Assembly: GCF_000284375.1 (NCBI RefSeq)
Contig: NC_017249.1
Span: 6,875,001-6,939,000 of the forward strand
DNA: 64,000 bases
Direction: 5' to 3'
DNA from: Bradyrhizobium japonicum USDA 6
GTDB lineage: Bacteria; Pseudomonadota; Alphaproteobacteria; Rhizobiales; Xanthobacteraceae
Below the pieces are notes generated by a model that worked only from the letters and a program-made list of their open reading frames with translations, was not told where the DNA came from and made no database searches. Positions 1-8,509 of the stretch are shown in pieces (positions within the stretch are counted from its first letter, which is position 1; every line of letters starts with the position of its first letter). The translations under genes were made by a program, and so were the position numbers.

Positions 1-7
1 TGATCCC

Positions 8-1519
8 ATGCTCAAGACCCTCATTGAAGCGTTCGCGCTGATCTCCACCTGGGAGGTCATCATCGCGATGTTCGCAGCCTCCGTGTACGGGCTCGTCATC
101 GGCTCGCTGCCGGGCCTGTCGGCGACGATGGCGACCGCCCTGCTCGTTCCCGTCACCTTCTACCTCTCGCCGATCGCGGCGATCGCGACCATCGTCGCGG
201 CCTCCTCGATGGCGATCTTCTCGGGCGACATCCCCGGCGCACTGCTGCGCATTCCCGGCACCCCCGCTTCGGCAGCCTATGCCGACGAGGCCTACGCCAT
301 GACGCGCAAGGGCCAGGCCGAGCTGGCGCTGGGGGCCGGCGTCTGGTTCTCCGCCGTCGGCGGTATCGCCGGCGTGCTGTCGCTGATGATCCTGGCTCCG
401 CCGCTCGCCGAGATCGCGCTGTCGTTCTCGACCTTCGAATATTTCTGGCTGGCGCTGCTCGGCCTGATGTGCGCCACTTTGGTCGCGCGCTCCTCGCCGG
501 TGAAGGCGATCGCGGGCATGTTCCTCGGCCTGCTGGTGTCCTGCATCGGAATCGAGAATCCCGGCGGCGTACCGCGCTTCACCTTCGGCATCACCGATTT
601 GTTCGGTGGCATCGAGCCGATCCCGGCGCTGGTCGGCGTGTTCGCGGTGGCGCAGGTGATGCGCGCGATGCTGACGCCCGAACCGCCGCCGCTGCCGCGA
701 CGAAAATTCGGGAGCATCATGGCCGGCCAGTGGAAGCTGACCAAGAAGTATCACTGGCAGATGACGCGTGGAAACATCATCGGCATCATCATCGGCGTGC
801 TGCCGGGCGCCGGCGCCGACATGGCCGCCTGGGTCTCCTATGCGATGTCCAAACGCTTCTCCAGGGAGCCGGAGAAATTCGGCACCGGCCATGTCGAGGG
901 CCTGGTCGAGGCCGGCGCCAGCAACAATGCCAGCATCGCCTCGGGCTGGGTACCCTCGCTGCTGTTCGGCATTCCCGGCGACACCATCGCGGCGATCGCG
1001 ATCGGCGTGCTCTACATGAAGGGCCTCAATCCGGGCCCGACGCTGTTCACCGAGAAGGCGTCGAGCATGTATGCGATCTATCTGATGTTCATCATCGCGA
1101 ACATCCTGATGATCCCGCTCGGCATCGCCATGATCCGGATCGCCGCCTACATCCTGCTGGCACCGCGCTCCGCCATCATGCCGATCATCATGCTGTGCTG
1201 CGCGGTCGGCTCGTTCGCGATCGGCAACAACATGTTCGGCGTCGTCACCGTCGCCGCCTTCGGCGTGATCGGCTATGTCATGGAGGCCAATGGCTATCCG
1301 GTGGCCGCGATGGTGCTCGGCATCGTCATGGGCACCATGGTCGAGCAGGCCTTCGTCACCTCGCTGATCAAGTCGGACGGCAGCATCCTGCCGTTCTTCG
1401 AGCGGCCTGTCGCGGCGATCCTCGCCGCCATGGCAATCGGCGCGCTGCTCTGGCCGGTGATGGTGTGGGTCTGGCGCAAGCTGAAGCCGGTGCAGACGGC
1501 AGCGGCAAGATCCCGGTGA
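8..1519 (+). CDS. tctA: Tripartite tricarboxylate transporter permease, TctA family
   Basis: Large membrane subunit of a TTT-family importer, which takes up tricarboxylates or related organic acids delivered by a periplasmic TctC-type protein with help from a small TctB subunit. The 503-residue product has the usual family length and is hydrophobic throughout, with about twelve likely membrane segments. It carries the two diagnostic Gly-Pro loops, SLPGLSATMA near residue 33 and GVLPGAGADMAAW near residue 262, plus SNNASIASGW and GIPGD in the second half. The substrate cannot be read from sequence. TctB and TctC are not in the window; the first three bases read TGA and could be the stop of an upstream subunit gene. 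The ATG lies so close to the window edge that its ribosome binding site cannot be judged. Confidence 0.93.
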   Translation: MLKTLIEAFALISTWEVIIAMFAASVYGLVIGSLPGLSATMATALLVPVTFYLSPIAAIATIVAASSMAIFSGDIPGALLRIPGTPASAAYADEAYAMTRKGQAELALGAGVWFSAVGGIAGVLSLMILAPPLAEIALSFSTFEYFWLALLGLMCATLVARSSPVKAIAGMFLGLLVSCIGIENPGGVPRFTFGITDLFGGIEPIPALVGVFAVAQVMRAMLTPEPPPLPRRKFGSIMAGQWKLTKKYHWQMTRGNIIGIIIGVLPGAGADMAAWVSYAMSKRFSREPEKFGTGHVEGLVEAGASNNASIASGWVPSLLFGIPGDTIAAIAIGVLYMKGLNPGPTLFTEKASSMYAIYLMFIIANILMIPLGIAMIRIAAYILLAPRSAIMPIIMLCCAVGSFAIGNNMFGVVTVAAFGVIGYVMEANGYPVAAMVLGIVMGTMVEQAFVTSLIKSDGSILPFFERPVAAILAAMAIGALLWPVMVWVWRKLKPVQTAAARSR

Positions 1520-1613
1520 TAGGGGGCGGGCAGCCCTCGCCTACCCCGCCGGGGCGGGTCCAGCCGGCTCCGCCATGCTGGGCCAGACGGTCGCCTTGTG
1601 CTAGTGTCCGGTC

Positions 1614-1928
1614 ATGACCGACGTCGCAGACATTCCGCTCCAGACGCTTGTCAGGAAGCTCCGAGAGCTTGCTCCCGCCCTGAGGGCTGCAGGTGTCATC
1701 CGGCTTTACCTGTTCGGGTCGCGCGCGCGCGGCGACGCTCGGCCAGACAGCGACCTCGACGTGCTGGTCGAGACAACCTCGCGCGAGGAAACGCCGCGGT
1801 TCGACTACTTTAGAGCCTTGCATTTGATCGAGGACCATGTCGGCCTACGAGCGCAGATATCGATACGGGACCTGCTGAAGCCGCGCATGGCCGAGCGTAT
1901 CGCGGATGATCTGGTCGAGGTCTTCTGA
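1614..1928 (+). CDS. mntA: MntA-like minimal nucleotidyltransferase, putative antitoxin
   Basis: Small (104 aa) nucleotidyltransferase-fold protein with the minimal-NTase motif GSX10DXD: G35-S36, then D47-L48-D49. In characterised MntA/HepT modules this protein adds AMP to the HepT toxin and silences it. The next gene starts directly after this stop codon and encodes a HepT-like protein, so the pair has the layout of a type VII toxin-antitoxin operon. The third acidic residue, often seen later as V-D-h, is not evident: the matching strand reads AQISI with Q81 in that place, so full catalytic competence is uncertain. The upstream 94-base gap has no strong Shine-Dalgarno sequence. Confidence 0.8.
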   Translation: MTDVADIPLQTLVRKLRELAPALRAAGVIRLYLFGSRARGDARPDSDLDVLVETTSREETPRFDYFRALHLIEDHVGLRAQISIRDLLKPRMAERIADDLVEVF

Positions 1929-2273
1929 ATGCCGCCGACCGTGGAAGACCGGCTGCGAGATATTCTGGAAGCTATCGCTGACATCGAGAGTGTCGTGAAG
2001 GGCTTCACATTCGATCAATTCGTCTCTGAAAAAACCGCCCGGCTGGCAATCGAACGACTTCTCGAGATCATCTGCGAGGCATCAAGATTCATCCCGGATG
2101 AGATAAAACGAACCGAGCCGGCAATCGATTGGCGCAAGATGATCGACTTCGGAAATCTACTGCGTCATGCCTACCACATGACGAAGGCCGAGATCGTTTG
2201 GGACATCATTCAAATCCACCTTCCACCTTTGAGATCTTGCGCTGAAAGACACATTCGCATGTCGGGCCGCTAG
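1929..2273 (+). CDS. hepT: HepT-like (DUF86) protein, putative RNase toxin with atypical motif
   Basis: Helical 114-residue DUF86/HEPN-family protein encoded immediately downstream of the MntA-like gene with no gap. Canonical HepT toxins have an R-N-x3-H-x-Y active site, in which the Tyr is the AMPylation target. Here the aligned segment (residues 75-82) reads G-N-L-L-R-H-A-Y. The His80 and Tyr82 positions and the preceding W-R (68-69) are kept, but the catalytic Arg is replaced by Gly75 and an Arg sits next to the His. It may be a divergent subfamily, an attenuated RNase, or a protein with another role. Family assignment is good; toxicity is inferred. Confidence 0.75.
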   Translation: MPPTVEDRLRDILEAIADIESVVKGFTFDQFVSEKTARLAIERLLEIICEASRFIPDEIKRTEPAIDWRKMIDFGNLLRHAYHMTKAEIVWDIIQIHLPPLRSCAERHIRMSGR

Positions 2274-2294
2274 CGGCTGGACGCGAAGACAATC

Positions 2295-3281
2295 ATGACC
2301 GGTAGCAAATCCATCGACATCAAGACCCTCGCCCGCGACTTGCGCTCCGGCAGTCGCGCAGCCCTCGCCCGGGCGATCACCCTGGTGGAGAGCCGGCGCG
2401 GCGACCACCAGGCGCTGGCGCGCGAGCTGGTGCAGATGCTGCTGCCCGACACCGGCAAGGCGGTTCGCGTCGGCATCACCGGCTCGCCCGGCGTCGGCAA
2501 ATCCACCACCATCGACGCGCTCGGGACGTACCTGATCGAACAGGGCAACAAGGTCGCGGTGCTCGCGGTCGATCCATCCTCGGCGCGCAGCGGCGGCTCG
2601 ATCCTTGGCGACAAGACACGGATGGCGCGGCTGTCGGCCTCCGACGACGCTTTCATCCGTCCCTCGCCATCGTCAGGCACGCTCGGCGGCGTCGCCGCCA
2701 AGACGCGCGAGGCCATGCTGTTGTGCGAAGCCGCCGGCTTCGACGTCGTGCTGGTCGAGACCGTCGGCATCGGCCAGTCCGAGACCGCAGTCTGCGACAT
2801 GACCGATTTCTTCCTCGCGCTGATGCTGCCGGGTGGCGGCGACGAGCTGCAAGGCATCAAGAAGGGCCTGGTCGAGCTCGCCGACATGATCGCGATCAAC
2901 AAGGCCGACGGCGACAACCTCAAGCGCGCCAACATCACCGCCGCCGACTATCGCGGCGCACTGCACATTTTGGCGCCGCGCTCCGAGCACTGGCATCCAC
3001 CGGTCGAGACCTATTCGGCGCTGACCGGCGACGGCATCGCAAAAATTTGGCAAAAGATCCTCGATCACCGCAAGGCGATGAACGCATCCGGCGATTTCGC
3101 CGCGCGGCGGCGCGACCAACAGGTGAAGTGGATGTGGTCGATGCTGGAGCAGCGCATGCTGGCGCGGCTGCGCAGCGAGGCGTCGGTGCGGACCAAGGTC
3201 AGGAAGATCGAGGCCGAGGTGGCCGAAGGCCATCTCACGCCGGCACTCGCCGCGGAGCAGATCTTGGAGTTGCTGCAATGA
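2295..3281 (+). CDS. meaB: Methylmalonyl-CoA mutase-associated GTPase MeaB
   Basis: P-loop GTPase of the MeaB/ArgK family (328 aa, normal length) that guards and reloads the B12 cofactor of methylmalonyl-CoA mutase. Walker A is GSPGVGKST near residues 63-71, followed by VDPSS, the switch region VETVGIGQSE, and the guanine-specificity motif NKAD near residue 202. The C-terminal helical arm (KMRKIEAEVAEG-like region) is typical of the dimerisation segment. The mutase itself is not nearby. The gene overlaps the following pcp by four bases (ATGA), suggesting translational coupling although the two functions are unrelated. Confidence 0.95.
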   Translation: MTGSKSIDIKTLARDLRSGSRAALARAITLVESRRGDHQALARELVQMLLPDTGKAVRVGITGSPGVGKSTTIDALGTYLIEQGNKVAVLAVDPSSARSGGSILGDKTRMARLSASDDAFIRPSPSSGTLGGVAAKTREAMLLCEAAGFDVVLVETVGIGQSETAVCDMTDFFLALMLPGGGDELQGIKKGLVELADMIAINKADGDNLKRANITAADYRGALHILAPRSEHWHPPVETYSALTGDGIAKIWQKILDHRKAMNASGDFAARRRDQQVKWMWSMLEQRMLARLRSEASVRTKVRKIEAEVAEGHLTPALAAEQILELLQ

Positions 3282-3934
3282 GCGAAAAGCTCCGCATTCT
3301 CCTCACCGGCTTCGGACCGTTTCCCGGCGCGCCCCATAACCCGACCCAGCCGCTGGTCGCGCGGCTGGCGCAATTGCGCCGTCCGGCGCTCGACGACGTC
3401 GCGCTCGCGAGCCACATCTTCCCGGTCACCTATGCCGCGGTCGACCGGCAATTGCCGGATGTGCTCGCGAAGCAGAAGCCGGATGCGCTGCTGATGTTCG
3501 GCCTCGCCGCGCGCACACCGTACCTGCGCATCGAGACCCGCGCGCGCAATGCCGTCACCATGCTCTGGCCCGATGCCGCCAACACCCGCTCCAGCAAGCG
3601 CGGCATCGCCGGCCAAGCGGACGCGATGACGTTCGGTCCGCACACGGCAAGGCTGCTGCGCGCCGCGCGCCTCACCGGCATCGACGCGCGCGCCTCGCGC
3701 GATGCCGGCGCCTATCTCTGCAATTATCTCAGCTGGCGAGCGATCGAGAATGTGAGGGCGGGCGGACCGCGGCTTGCGGCGTTCATCCACATTCCCCTGC
3801 TCGCGCGCAGCGGCGCGGTGCGCCGCAAGGGCGCAGCCCGGATCACGCTGGAGGAGCTGGTGGACGCGGGGGAAGCGATGCTGATGGAGATGGTGGGGTT
3901 GGCAAGAAAGAGGCGGAACATACCGGCTTCGTAG
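3278..3934 (+). CDS. pcp: Pyrrolidone-carboxylate (pyroglutamyl) peptidase
   Basis: Cytosolic cysteine peptidase (family C15) that removes N-terminal pyroglutamate. The 218-residue protein has the N-terminal signature LLTGFGPFPGAPHNPT, the region containing the catalytic Glu (YLRIETRARN), the catalytic Cys in DAGAYLCNYLSW and the catalytic His in FIHIPLL, all in family order. The start is set by the ATG overlapping the meaB stop codon (ATGA); a longer reading frame upstream in the same frame is only the meaB shadow. A palindromic repeat begins five bases after the stop codon. Confidence 0.92.
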   Translation: MSEKLRILLTGFGPFPGAPHNPTQPLVARLAQLRRPALDDVALASHIFPVTYAAVDRQLPDVLAKQKPDALLMFGLAARTPYLRIETRARNAVTMLWPDAANTRSSKRGIAGQADAMTFGPHTARLLRAARLTGIDARASRDAGAYLCNYLSWRAIENVRAGGPRLAAFIHIPLLARSGAVRRKGAARITLEELVDAGEAMLMEMVGLARKRRNIPAS

Positions 3935-3938
3935 CTAC

Positions 3939-4030
3939 GTAGGGTGGGCAGAGGCGCGCAAGCGCCGTGCCCACCATGCATCCGCATCGGTTGTAACAAT
4001 GGTGGGCACGCTACGCTTTGCCCACCCTAC
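3939..4030. repeat. Palindromic intergenic repeat (GTAGGGTGGGCA family)
   Basis: An imperfect long palindrome. The outer arms GTAGGGTGGGCA (3939-3950) and TGCCCACCCTAC (4019-4030) are exact complements, and inside them GTGCCCACCAT (3967-3977) pairs exactly with ATGGTGGGCAC (3999-4009). It fills most of the gap between pcp and the next gene. Its form is that of a dispersed REP/MITE-like element of Bradyrhizobium chromosomes rather than a terminator, since no T tract follows either arm. Confidence 0.75.
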
Positions 4031-4141
4031 GGCACCGTCTTTGCGGTAAATCTTTAACCCTACCGCGAACAATCCCCGCGCCGTCGGCCACCCTGCGCTA
4101 CCTAACTCCCGCGGACCCCCGCGTCCGCCGGAGGACGCGTC

Positions 4142-5512
4142 ATGGACCTCAATCGTCGCCATCTCATCGGAGCTTCGACCGCAGGCATCGCGGGCGCGCT
4201 CGCTATGCCGGCCGATGCCGCGCGCGCGGCGCCGCTGACATCCCTGCTCGGCCGCGATGCCACGCAATACGGCGTGCGGCCCGGCAGCAGCGAGGACCAG
4301 ACCCGCGTGCTCCAGCGCGCCATCGACGACGCTGCGCGGGCGCAGATGCCGCTGGCGCTGCCGCCCGGCGTGTATCGCAGCGGATTGCTGCGGCTGCCGA
4401 ACGGTTCGCAATTGATCGGCGTGCGTGGCGCGACGAAACTCATTTTTACCGGCGGGGCCTCGGCGATCCAGAGCGACGGCTCGGACTCGATCGGCCTCAC
4501 CGGCATCAGCTTCGACGGCGGCAATATTCTGCTGCCGAGCCGGCGCGGACTGATCCACGTCCTCGGCGGGCGTGACGTCCGCATCACCGATTGCGAGATC
4601 ACCGCCTCCGGCGGCAGCGGCATCTGGCTCGAGCAGGTGTCCGGCGACATCTCCGGCAACATCTTCACCAACATCGCGGTGACGGCGGTCGTCTCGTTCG
4701 ACGCCAGGGGCCTCAGCGTCTCGCGCAACACCATCATCGGCACCAACGACAACGGCATCGAGATCCTGCGCACCGCAATCGGCGATGACGGCACGCTGGT
4801 CACTGATAACCGCATCGAGGACATCAAGGCCGGCCCCGGCGGCTCGGGCCAGTACGGCAACGCCATCAACGCGTTTCGCGCCGGCAACGTGATCGTGCGC
4901 GGCAACCGCATCAGGAACTGCGATTACTCGGCGGTGCGCGGCAATTCGGCCTCGAACATCCACATATCAGGCAACAGCGTCAGCGACGTGCGCGAGGTCG
5001 CGCTCTATTCGGAGTTCGCGTTCGAGGCCGCGATTATCGCCAACAACACGGTCGATGGTGCCGCCGTCGGCGTCTCCGTCTGCAATTTCAACGAAGGCGG
5101 CCGCATCGCGGTGGTCCAGGGCAACATCATCCGCAATCTGATCCCGAAGCGGCCGATCGGCACCGCCCCGGACGACGATGCCGGCGTGGGCATCTACATC
5201 GAGGCTGACAGCTCCGTGACCGGCAATGTGATCGAGAACGCGCCGTCCTACGGCATCGTCGCCGGTTGGGGCAAATATCTGCGCGACGTCGCGATCACGG
5301 GCAACGTGATCCGCAAGGCGCTGGCCGGCGTCGGCGTCTCCGTGGTGTCCGGCGCAGGCACCGCGCTCGTCAACAACAACATGATCTCGGAAACCCCGCG
5401 CGGCGCCGTGGTCGGGCTCGATCATGCCCATGCGGTGACGTCGGATCTGTCGGCCGACGGCGCGCAGCGCTTCGCGCAGCTGGTGGTCGGCGGCAATGCC
5501 CTGCGGCGGTAG
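4142..5512 (+). CDS. Tat-exported beta-helix repeat protein, TIGR03808 family
   Basis: A 456-residue protein beginning MDLNRRHLIGAS, a twin-arginine signal (RR at 5-6) followed by a hydrophobic stretch and an Ala-rich cleavage region ending near residue 31. The mature part is made of repeated short beta-strand units with many N-x-I/V and G-N-x-I motifs (ITGNVIRKA, VTGNVIENA, VQGNIIRNL), as in right-handed parallel beta-helix proteins such as pectate lyases and AlgG. This matches the uncharacterised family TIGR03808, known from Rhizobiales. The Tat signal means export in a folded state; substrate and catalytic residues are unknown. The facing gene encodes the TIGR03809-like partner. The ATG is preceded by GGAGGACGCGTC, a good ribosome binding site. 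Confidence 0.85.
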   Translation: MDLNRRHLIGASTAGIAGALAMPADAARAAPLTSLLGRDATQYGVRPGSSEDQTRVLQRAIDDAARAQMPLALPPGVYRSGLLRLPNGSQLIGVRGATKLIFTGGASAIQSDGSDSIGLTGISFDGGNILLPSRRGLIHVLGGRDVRITDCEITASGGSGIWLEQVSGDISGNIFTNIAVTAVVSFDARGLSVSRNTIIGTNDNGIEILRTAIGDDGTLVTDNRIEDIKAGPGGSGQYGNAINAFRAGNVIVRGNRIRNCDYSAVRGNSASNIHISGNSVSDVREVALYSEFAFEAAIIANNTVDGAAVGVSVCNFNEGGRIAVVQGNIIRNLIPKRPIGTAPDDDAGVGIYIEADSSVTGNVIENAPSYGIVAGWGKYLRDVAITGNVIRKALAGVGVSVVSGAGTALVNNNMISETPRGAVVGLDHAHAVTSDLSADGAQRFAQLVVGGNALRR

Positions 5513-5541
5513 GTGCCGCCCTCATCCCCGGCGCCCAAACG

Positions 5542-6297
5542 CTAGAACGCGTTCCTCAGCAGCGGGTACTTCGCTTGCAGGCCGTCGAGGCTGAAGGTGA
5601 ATTCGACGACGCGCTCGGGAGCGGCGACGATTTCGGCGGCAGGCGGGGCGAACTGCGGCAGGAGCGTTGCCATTGCAGCCGGCACGGCGGGCGGCGCCTT
5701 CACGGCAGGTGCGGTGAACTCCGCCATAGCCGCAGGCGGGGCGACCGGTGACCTCACAGCGGGCGCGGTGAGCGGCGCCCGCGCAGCGGGAGCCTTGAGC
5801 GGAGCGACAGCGGCAGGCGCAGTGAACAATGCCACCGCAGCGGGCGTCGCTCGCGGCGCGAGCGGGGCTTCGGTGATTTCGGCAAGGATCTCCGGCGTGG
5901 GCGCGAGCCTGACCGGCACGGCGGTCTCCGCGGCGATGTGGACAGCCTTTGGCTGCAAGGTTTTGGGCTGCAAGGTTTTGGGCTGCACGGTCTGCGCCTG
6001 TTGGTCGCGCGGCAACACGCGGGACATGGTCGCCGGCGACCAGCCGAATGCGGGCGAGACACTCGCGGCCGCCGCCGCCACGTCACCACCGGTCGCGAGC
6101 GCGCGCCAGGTCTGGACGGCGCGCTTGGCTTCCTGGATGTTTTCGAGGAATGCGATCTCGGAGTGATAGCGGCGCCAGCGTCCGGTCTCGAACATTTCGG
6201 AGAGATGTTCCAGCCGTTGCTCGGCGAGAGCGCACCAGCGTGCCGCAATGTCGCGGCCACGCGCCACGTCGCGAACAGCCTCTTGGCGATGTGTCAT
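5542..6297 (-). CDS. TIGR03809-like protein with Ala/Pro-rich tail
   Basis: A 251-residue protein of unknown function. The first ~70 residues (MTHRQEAVRDVARGR...) are charged and helical, with W-C-x-L-A-E-Q-R and W-R-R-Y-H-S motifs, resembling the conserved N-terminal region of TIGR03809. The rest is low complexity: a KTLQPKTLQPK tandem, then about 100 residues of Ala/Pro with recurring TAPA(V/A) units. It ends 30 bases from the stop of the convergent TIGR03808-type gene, a pairing I recall as recurrent in Bradyrhizobium and relatives. The ATG at 6297 is chosen over a TTG 13 codons upstream. The family name is from memory. Confidence 0.65.
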   Translation of the reverse strand: MTHRQEAVRDVARGRDIAARWCALAEQRLEHLSEMFETGRWRRYHSEIAFLENIQEAKRAVQTWRALATGGDVAAAAASVSPAFGWSPATMSRVLPRDQQAQTVQPKTLQPKTLQPKAVHIAAETAVPVRLAPTPEILAEITEAPLAPRATPAAVALFTAPAAVAPLKAPAARAPLTAPAVRSPVAPPAAMAEFTAPAVKAPPAVPAAMATLLPQFAPPAAEIVAAPERVVEFTFSLDGLQAKYPLLRNAF

Positions 6298-6579
6298 AAA
6301 CCAGCCCGTCAGGAGAAAAATACGGACGCGACGCAACGCACACGAATCAATTTAGACGCGACATGAATATTTTGTGGAAAAGTTTTGACTTGTCCAGCAA
6401 CGACACGCCGGTCGTCGTCAATCACCGTAGTCGTGCGGAGAATTGCTGTGTTTTCGAGTCAAGCTTCGCGCAAGCATAACCGGCCTGCGGGGCGACTCGC
6501 GGACGCCGACAATGGGCTCCGCCACGTTCGCTCAACCGGAAGCTGATCGCGCCGGGCGGTTCAAGAAATCAGACGCCTG
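6298..6579. other. Intergenic region upstream of the Ala/Pro-rich gene
   Basis: No convincing coding region on either strand. It holds the promoter region of the leftward Ala/Pro-rich gene and, at its right end, meets the terminator of the subtilase operon. An A/T-rich patch around 6350-6400 (ATGAATATTTTGTGG) is the likeliest promoter site, but no clear -35/-10 pair could be assigned. Confidence 0.5.
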
Positions 6580-6618
6580 AAAGGAAAAGACCCGTCCGGG
6601 GGGACAACCGGACGGGTC
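6580..6618 (-). terminator. Rho-independent terminator of the sigma/anti-sigma/subtilase operon
   Basis: A perfect 11-bp stem, GACCCGTCCGG (6589-6599) with CCGGACGGGTC (6608-6618) and an 8-base loop. Read on the minus strand it is followed by TTTTCCTTT. It lies about 160 bases after the subtilase stop codon, and no other minus-strand gene intervenes. Confidence 0.8.
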
Positions 6619-6778
6619 GAGCCATATGGGCGCTTGGGGTGGATGGGCGCTCGCGCCTGATATGACTTATGGGGAGGGATGACCGCTCCCACATAATTTG
6701 GTCGTGGCAGCCGGCTGAACGTTCAATGCAGCGTTCGATTTCTTGGCCGTCGCACCGCGCGCAAAGTTGTCGCAGCCG

Positions 6779-8494
6779 CTATCGCGTCGCCGGCCTATCC
6801 GCCTGAGAAATCGTGGATTTATCGTCTGCGCTCGATAGCGAGGGTTGTTCGATCGCGCGGATGCCAGGCTCGTCGCGACGCTTCTCGGCATCTTCACGTT
6901 TTGTTGTACCGGACGCAGCCGCAACAGGCGTCGCGCTGTCGGCGGGAACAGCCGTCACCGCGGCAAACGCGTCGGCCTCACCGTCGCCGAACAGATCATC
7001 ACGGCCGGGTGAACCGAGGTCGCGCGCGGTCTTCGCCAGCGTCATGCGCAGCGCCTCCGGCTTGAGCGTGTAATTGCGCTCGAGCAGCAGCGCGGCGACG
7101 CCCGAGACATAGGCGGCCGAGAACGAGGTCCCCGAGGTCATCTGGTACTTGCCGTCGGGCGCGGGCAGGAAGATGTCGACGCCGGGCGCCGCCAGCGCGA
7201 TGTAATTGCCGCGGTTGGACGCCGAGAACAGCTTGTCCTGCTGGTCGGTCGCGCTGACCGCGATCACGTTGGGATTGGCGGCCGGATAGAGCGGCGGCGA
7301 TTTTGCGCCGGCATTGCCGGCGGCCGCGATCAGCACCAGCCCGCGGGCGGCGGTCGCCGCGATGGCGCGCTCGATCACGGCGTCCTTCGGACCGGCAAAG
7401 CTCATATTGACGATCTGCGCGCCGTGCTCGGCGGCGTAATTCAGCGAGCGCAGGACGATGTAGGACGAGCTCTGGGCTCCACCCGTCGAGCCGCCAAAGG
7501 CGCGGATGGCGATGATGCGCGCCTCGGGCGCGCTGCCCATCAGCTTGGCATGCGCCACGATGGCGCCGGCAATGCCGGTGCCATGGACATGCGGGCCCTC
7601 GGCGCTGCCGAGCGCATCAAAGTTGTCGGCGATGGAGTGGGCGAGTTCGGGATGTTGCGCGTCGATGCCGGAATCGATCACGGCAATCGTCACATTGGCG
7701 CCGTGCGCCAGCGTATGCGCCTGCGGCAGGCGAAGCCTGGCCAGCGCATATTGCGCGGGATCGCCCTCGGTCGGCACCGACGATTTCTGATCCTGGAGCA
7801 CGTAGCGGAAGTTCGGCTGGACCGAGCGCACGCTGCCGTCGGCGGCGAACTCACGCCGCACCGTCTCGGAAGGCCTGCCGTCCGTGATGCGGAACAGGCC
7901 GAACGTCGCCCCGATCAGCGGGAAATTCTCCGATGAGACACGCGTCAAGCCGTGGCGACGCGCAAGCTCGTCGGCTTCGGTCGCCGACAGCGCGCCGTCG
8001 ATCTCGGCCACGAATTCATTGGCGAAGGTGCGCAAGTCGACGGCAGCCGGCGTGCTGCTGCCCCGCCCCTTCCCCGCGCTCTTCTTGCCCGATTTGCCCG
8101 CGCCATCGCCGCCTGCGCCCGGCTGCGCCAGGCATTCGCCGTCGGCATCGCGATAGGGGGCGGTGCAGGCGGGGTACAGGTTCGGCGAATAGCGCGCATA
8201 GGGCAGCACTGGGACCGGTCTCATCCGCGCCGTGGTGATGGTACGCGGGATGGCAGGGATAGCCCGCGGGCCTGGGGCAACGCCGACAGCCCGGGCGCCG
8301 ACACCGGGGCTGACGCGCGCGGCGATGCTGGGAGAGATGGTCGGGGTGCGCGTGGGGACGCTGATCGTCGGCGTGCGCATGATCGCCTGCGCCTGCGCAA
8401 CCTCGACGCCGAGACCGGCCGCGAGCAGGAGTGCAGCTCCGACCGATGAAGCGTAGGCCCCGGCTCGCGACTTACTCTCGGACTTGCGCGTCAT
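6779..8494 (-). CDS. Secreted S8-family serine peptidase (subtilase)
   Basis: A 571-residue subtilase. It has an N-terminal hydrophobic signal (residues 12-37, ending AQAQA), a Pro/Thr-rich linker, a propeptide-like region (about 155-235) and the catalytic domain with Asp274 in IAVIDSGID, His304 in HVHGTGIAG, oxyanion Asn394 in AAAGNAG and Ser457 in TSGTSFSA. The residues are in subtilisin order and spacing. The C-terminal ~75 residues are charged and disordered. It is the last gene of an operon with an ECF sigma factor and its membrane anti-sigma factor (15-base gap), so it probably acts in the periplasm or outside as target or effector of that system. Its substrate is unknown. Confidence 0.9.
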   Translation of the reverse strand: MTRKSESKSRAGAYASSVGAALLLAAGLGVEVAQAQAIMRTPTISVPTRTPTISPSIAARVSPGVGARAVGVAPGPRAIPAIPRTITTARMRPVPVLPYARYSPNLYPACTAPYRDADGECLAQPGAGGDGAGKSGKKSAGKGRGSSTPAAVDLRTFANEFVAEIDGALSATEADELARRHGLTRVSSENFPLIGATFGLFRITDGRPSETVRREFAADGSVRSVQPNFRYVLQDQKSSVPTEGDPAQYALARLRLPQAHTLAHGANVTIAVIDSGIDAQHPELAHSIADNFDALGSAEGPHVHGTGIAGAIVAHAKLMGSAPEARIIAIRAFGGSTGGAQSSSYIVLRSLNYAAEHGAQIVNMSFAGPKDAVIERAIAATAARGLVLIAAAGNAGAKSPPLYPAANPNVIAVSATDQQDKLFSASNRGNYIALAAPGVDIFLPAPDGKYQMTSGTSFSAAYVSGVAALLLERNYTLKPEALRMTLAKTARDLGSPGRDDLFGDGEADAFAAVTAVPADSATPVAAASGTTKREDAEKRRDEPGIRAIEQPSLSSADDKSTISQADRPATR

Positions 8495-8509
8495 CGGTGC
8501 AGCGGCGCC

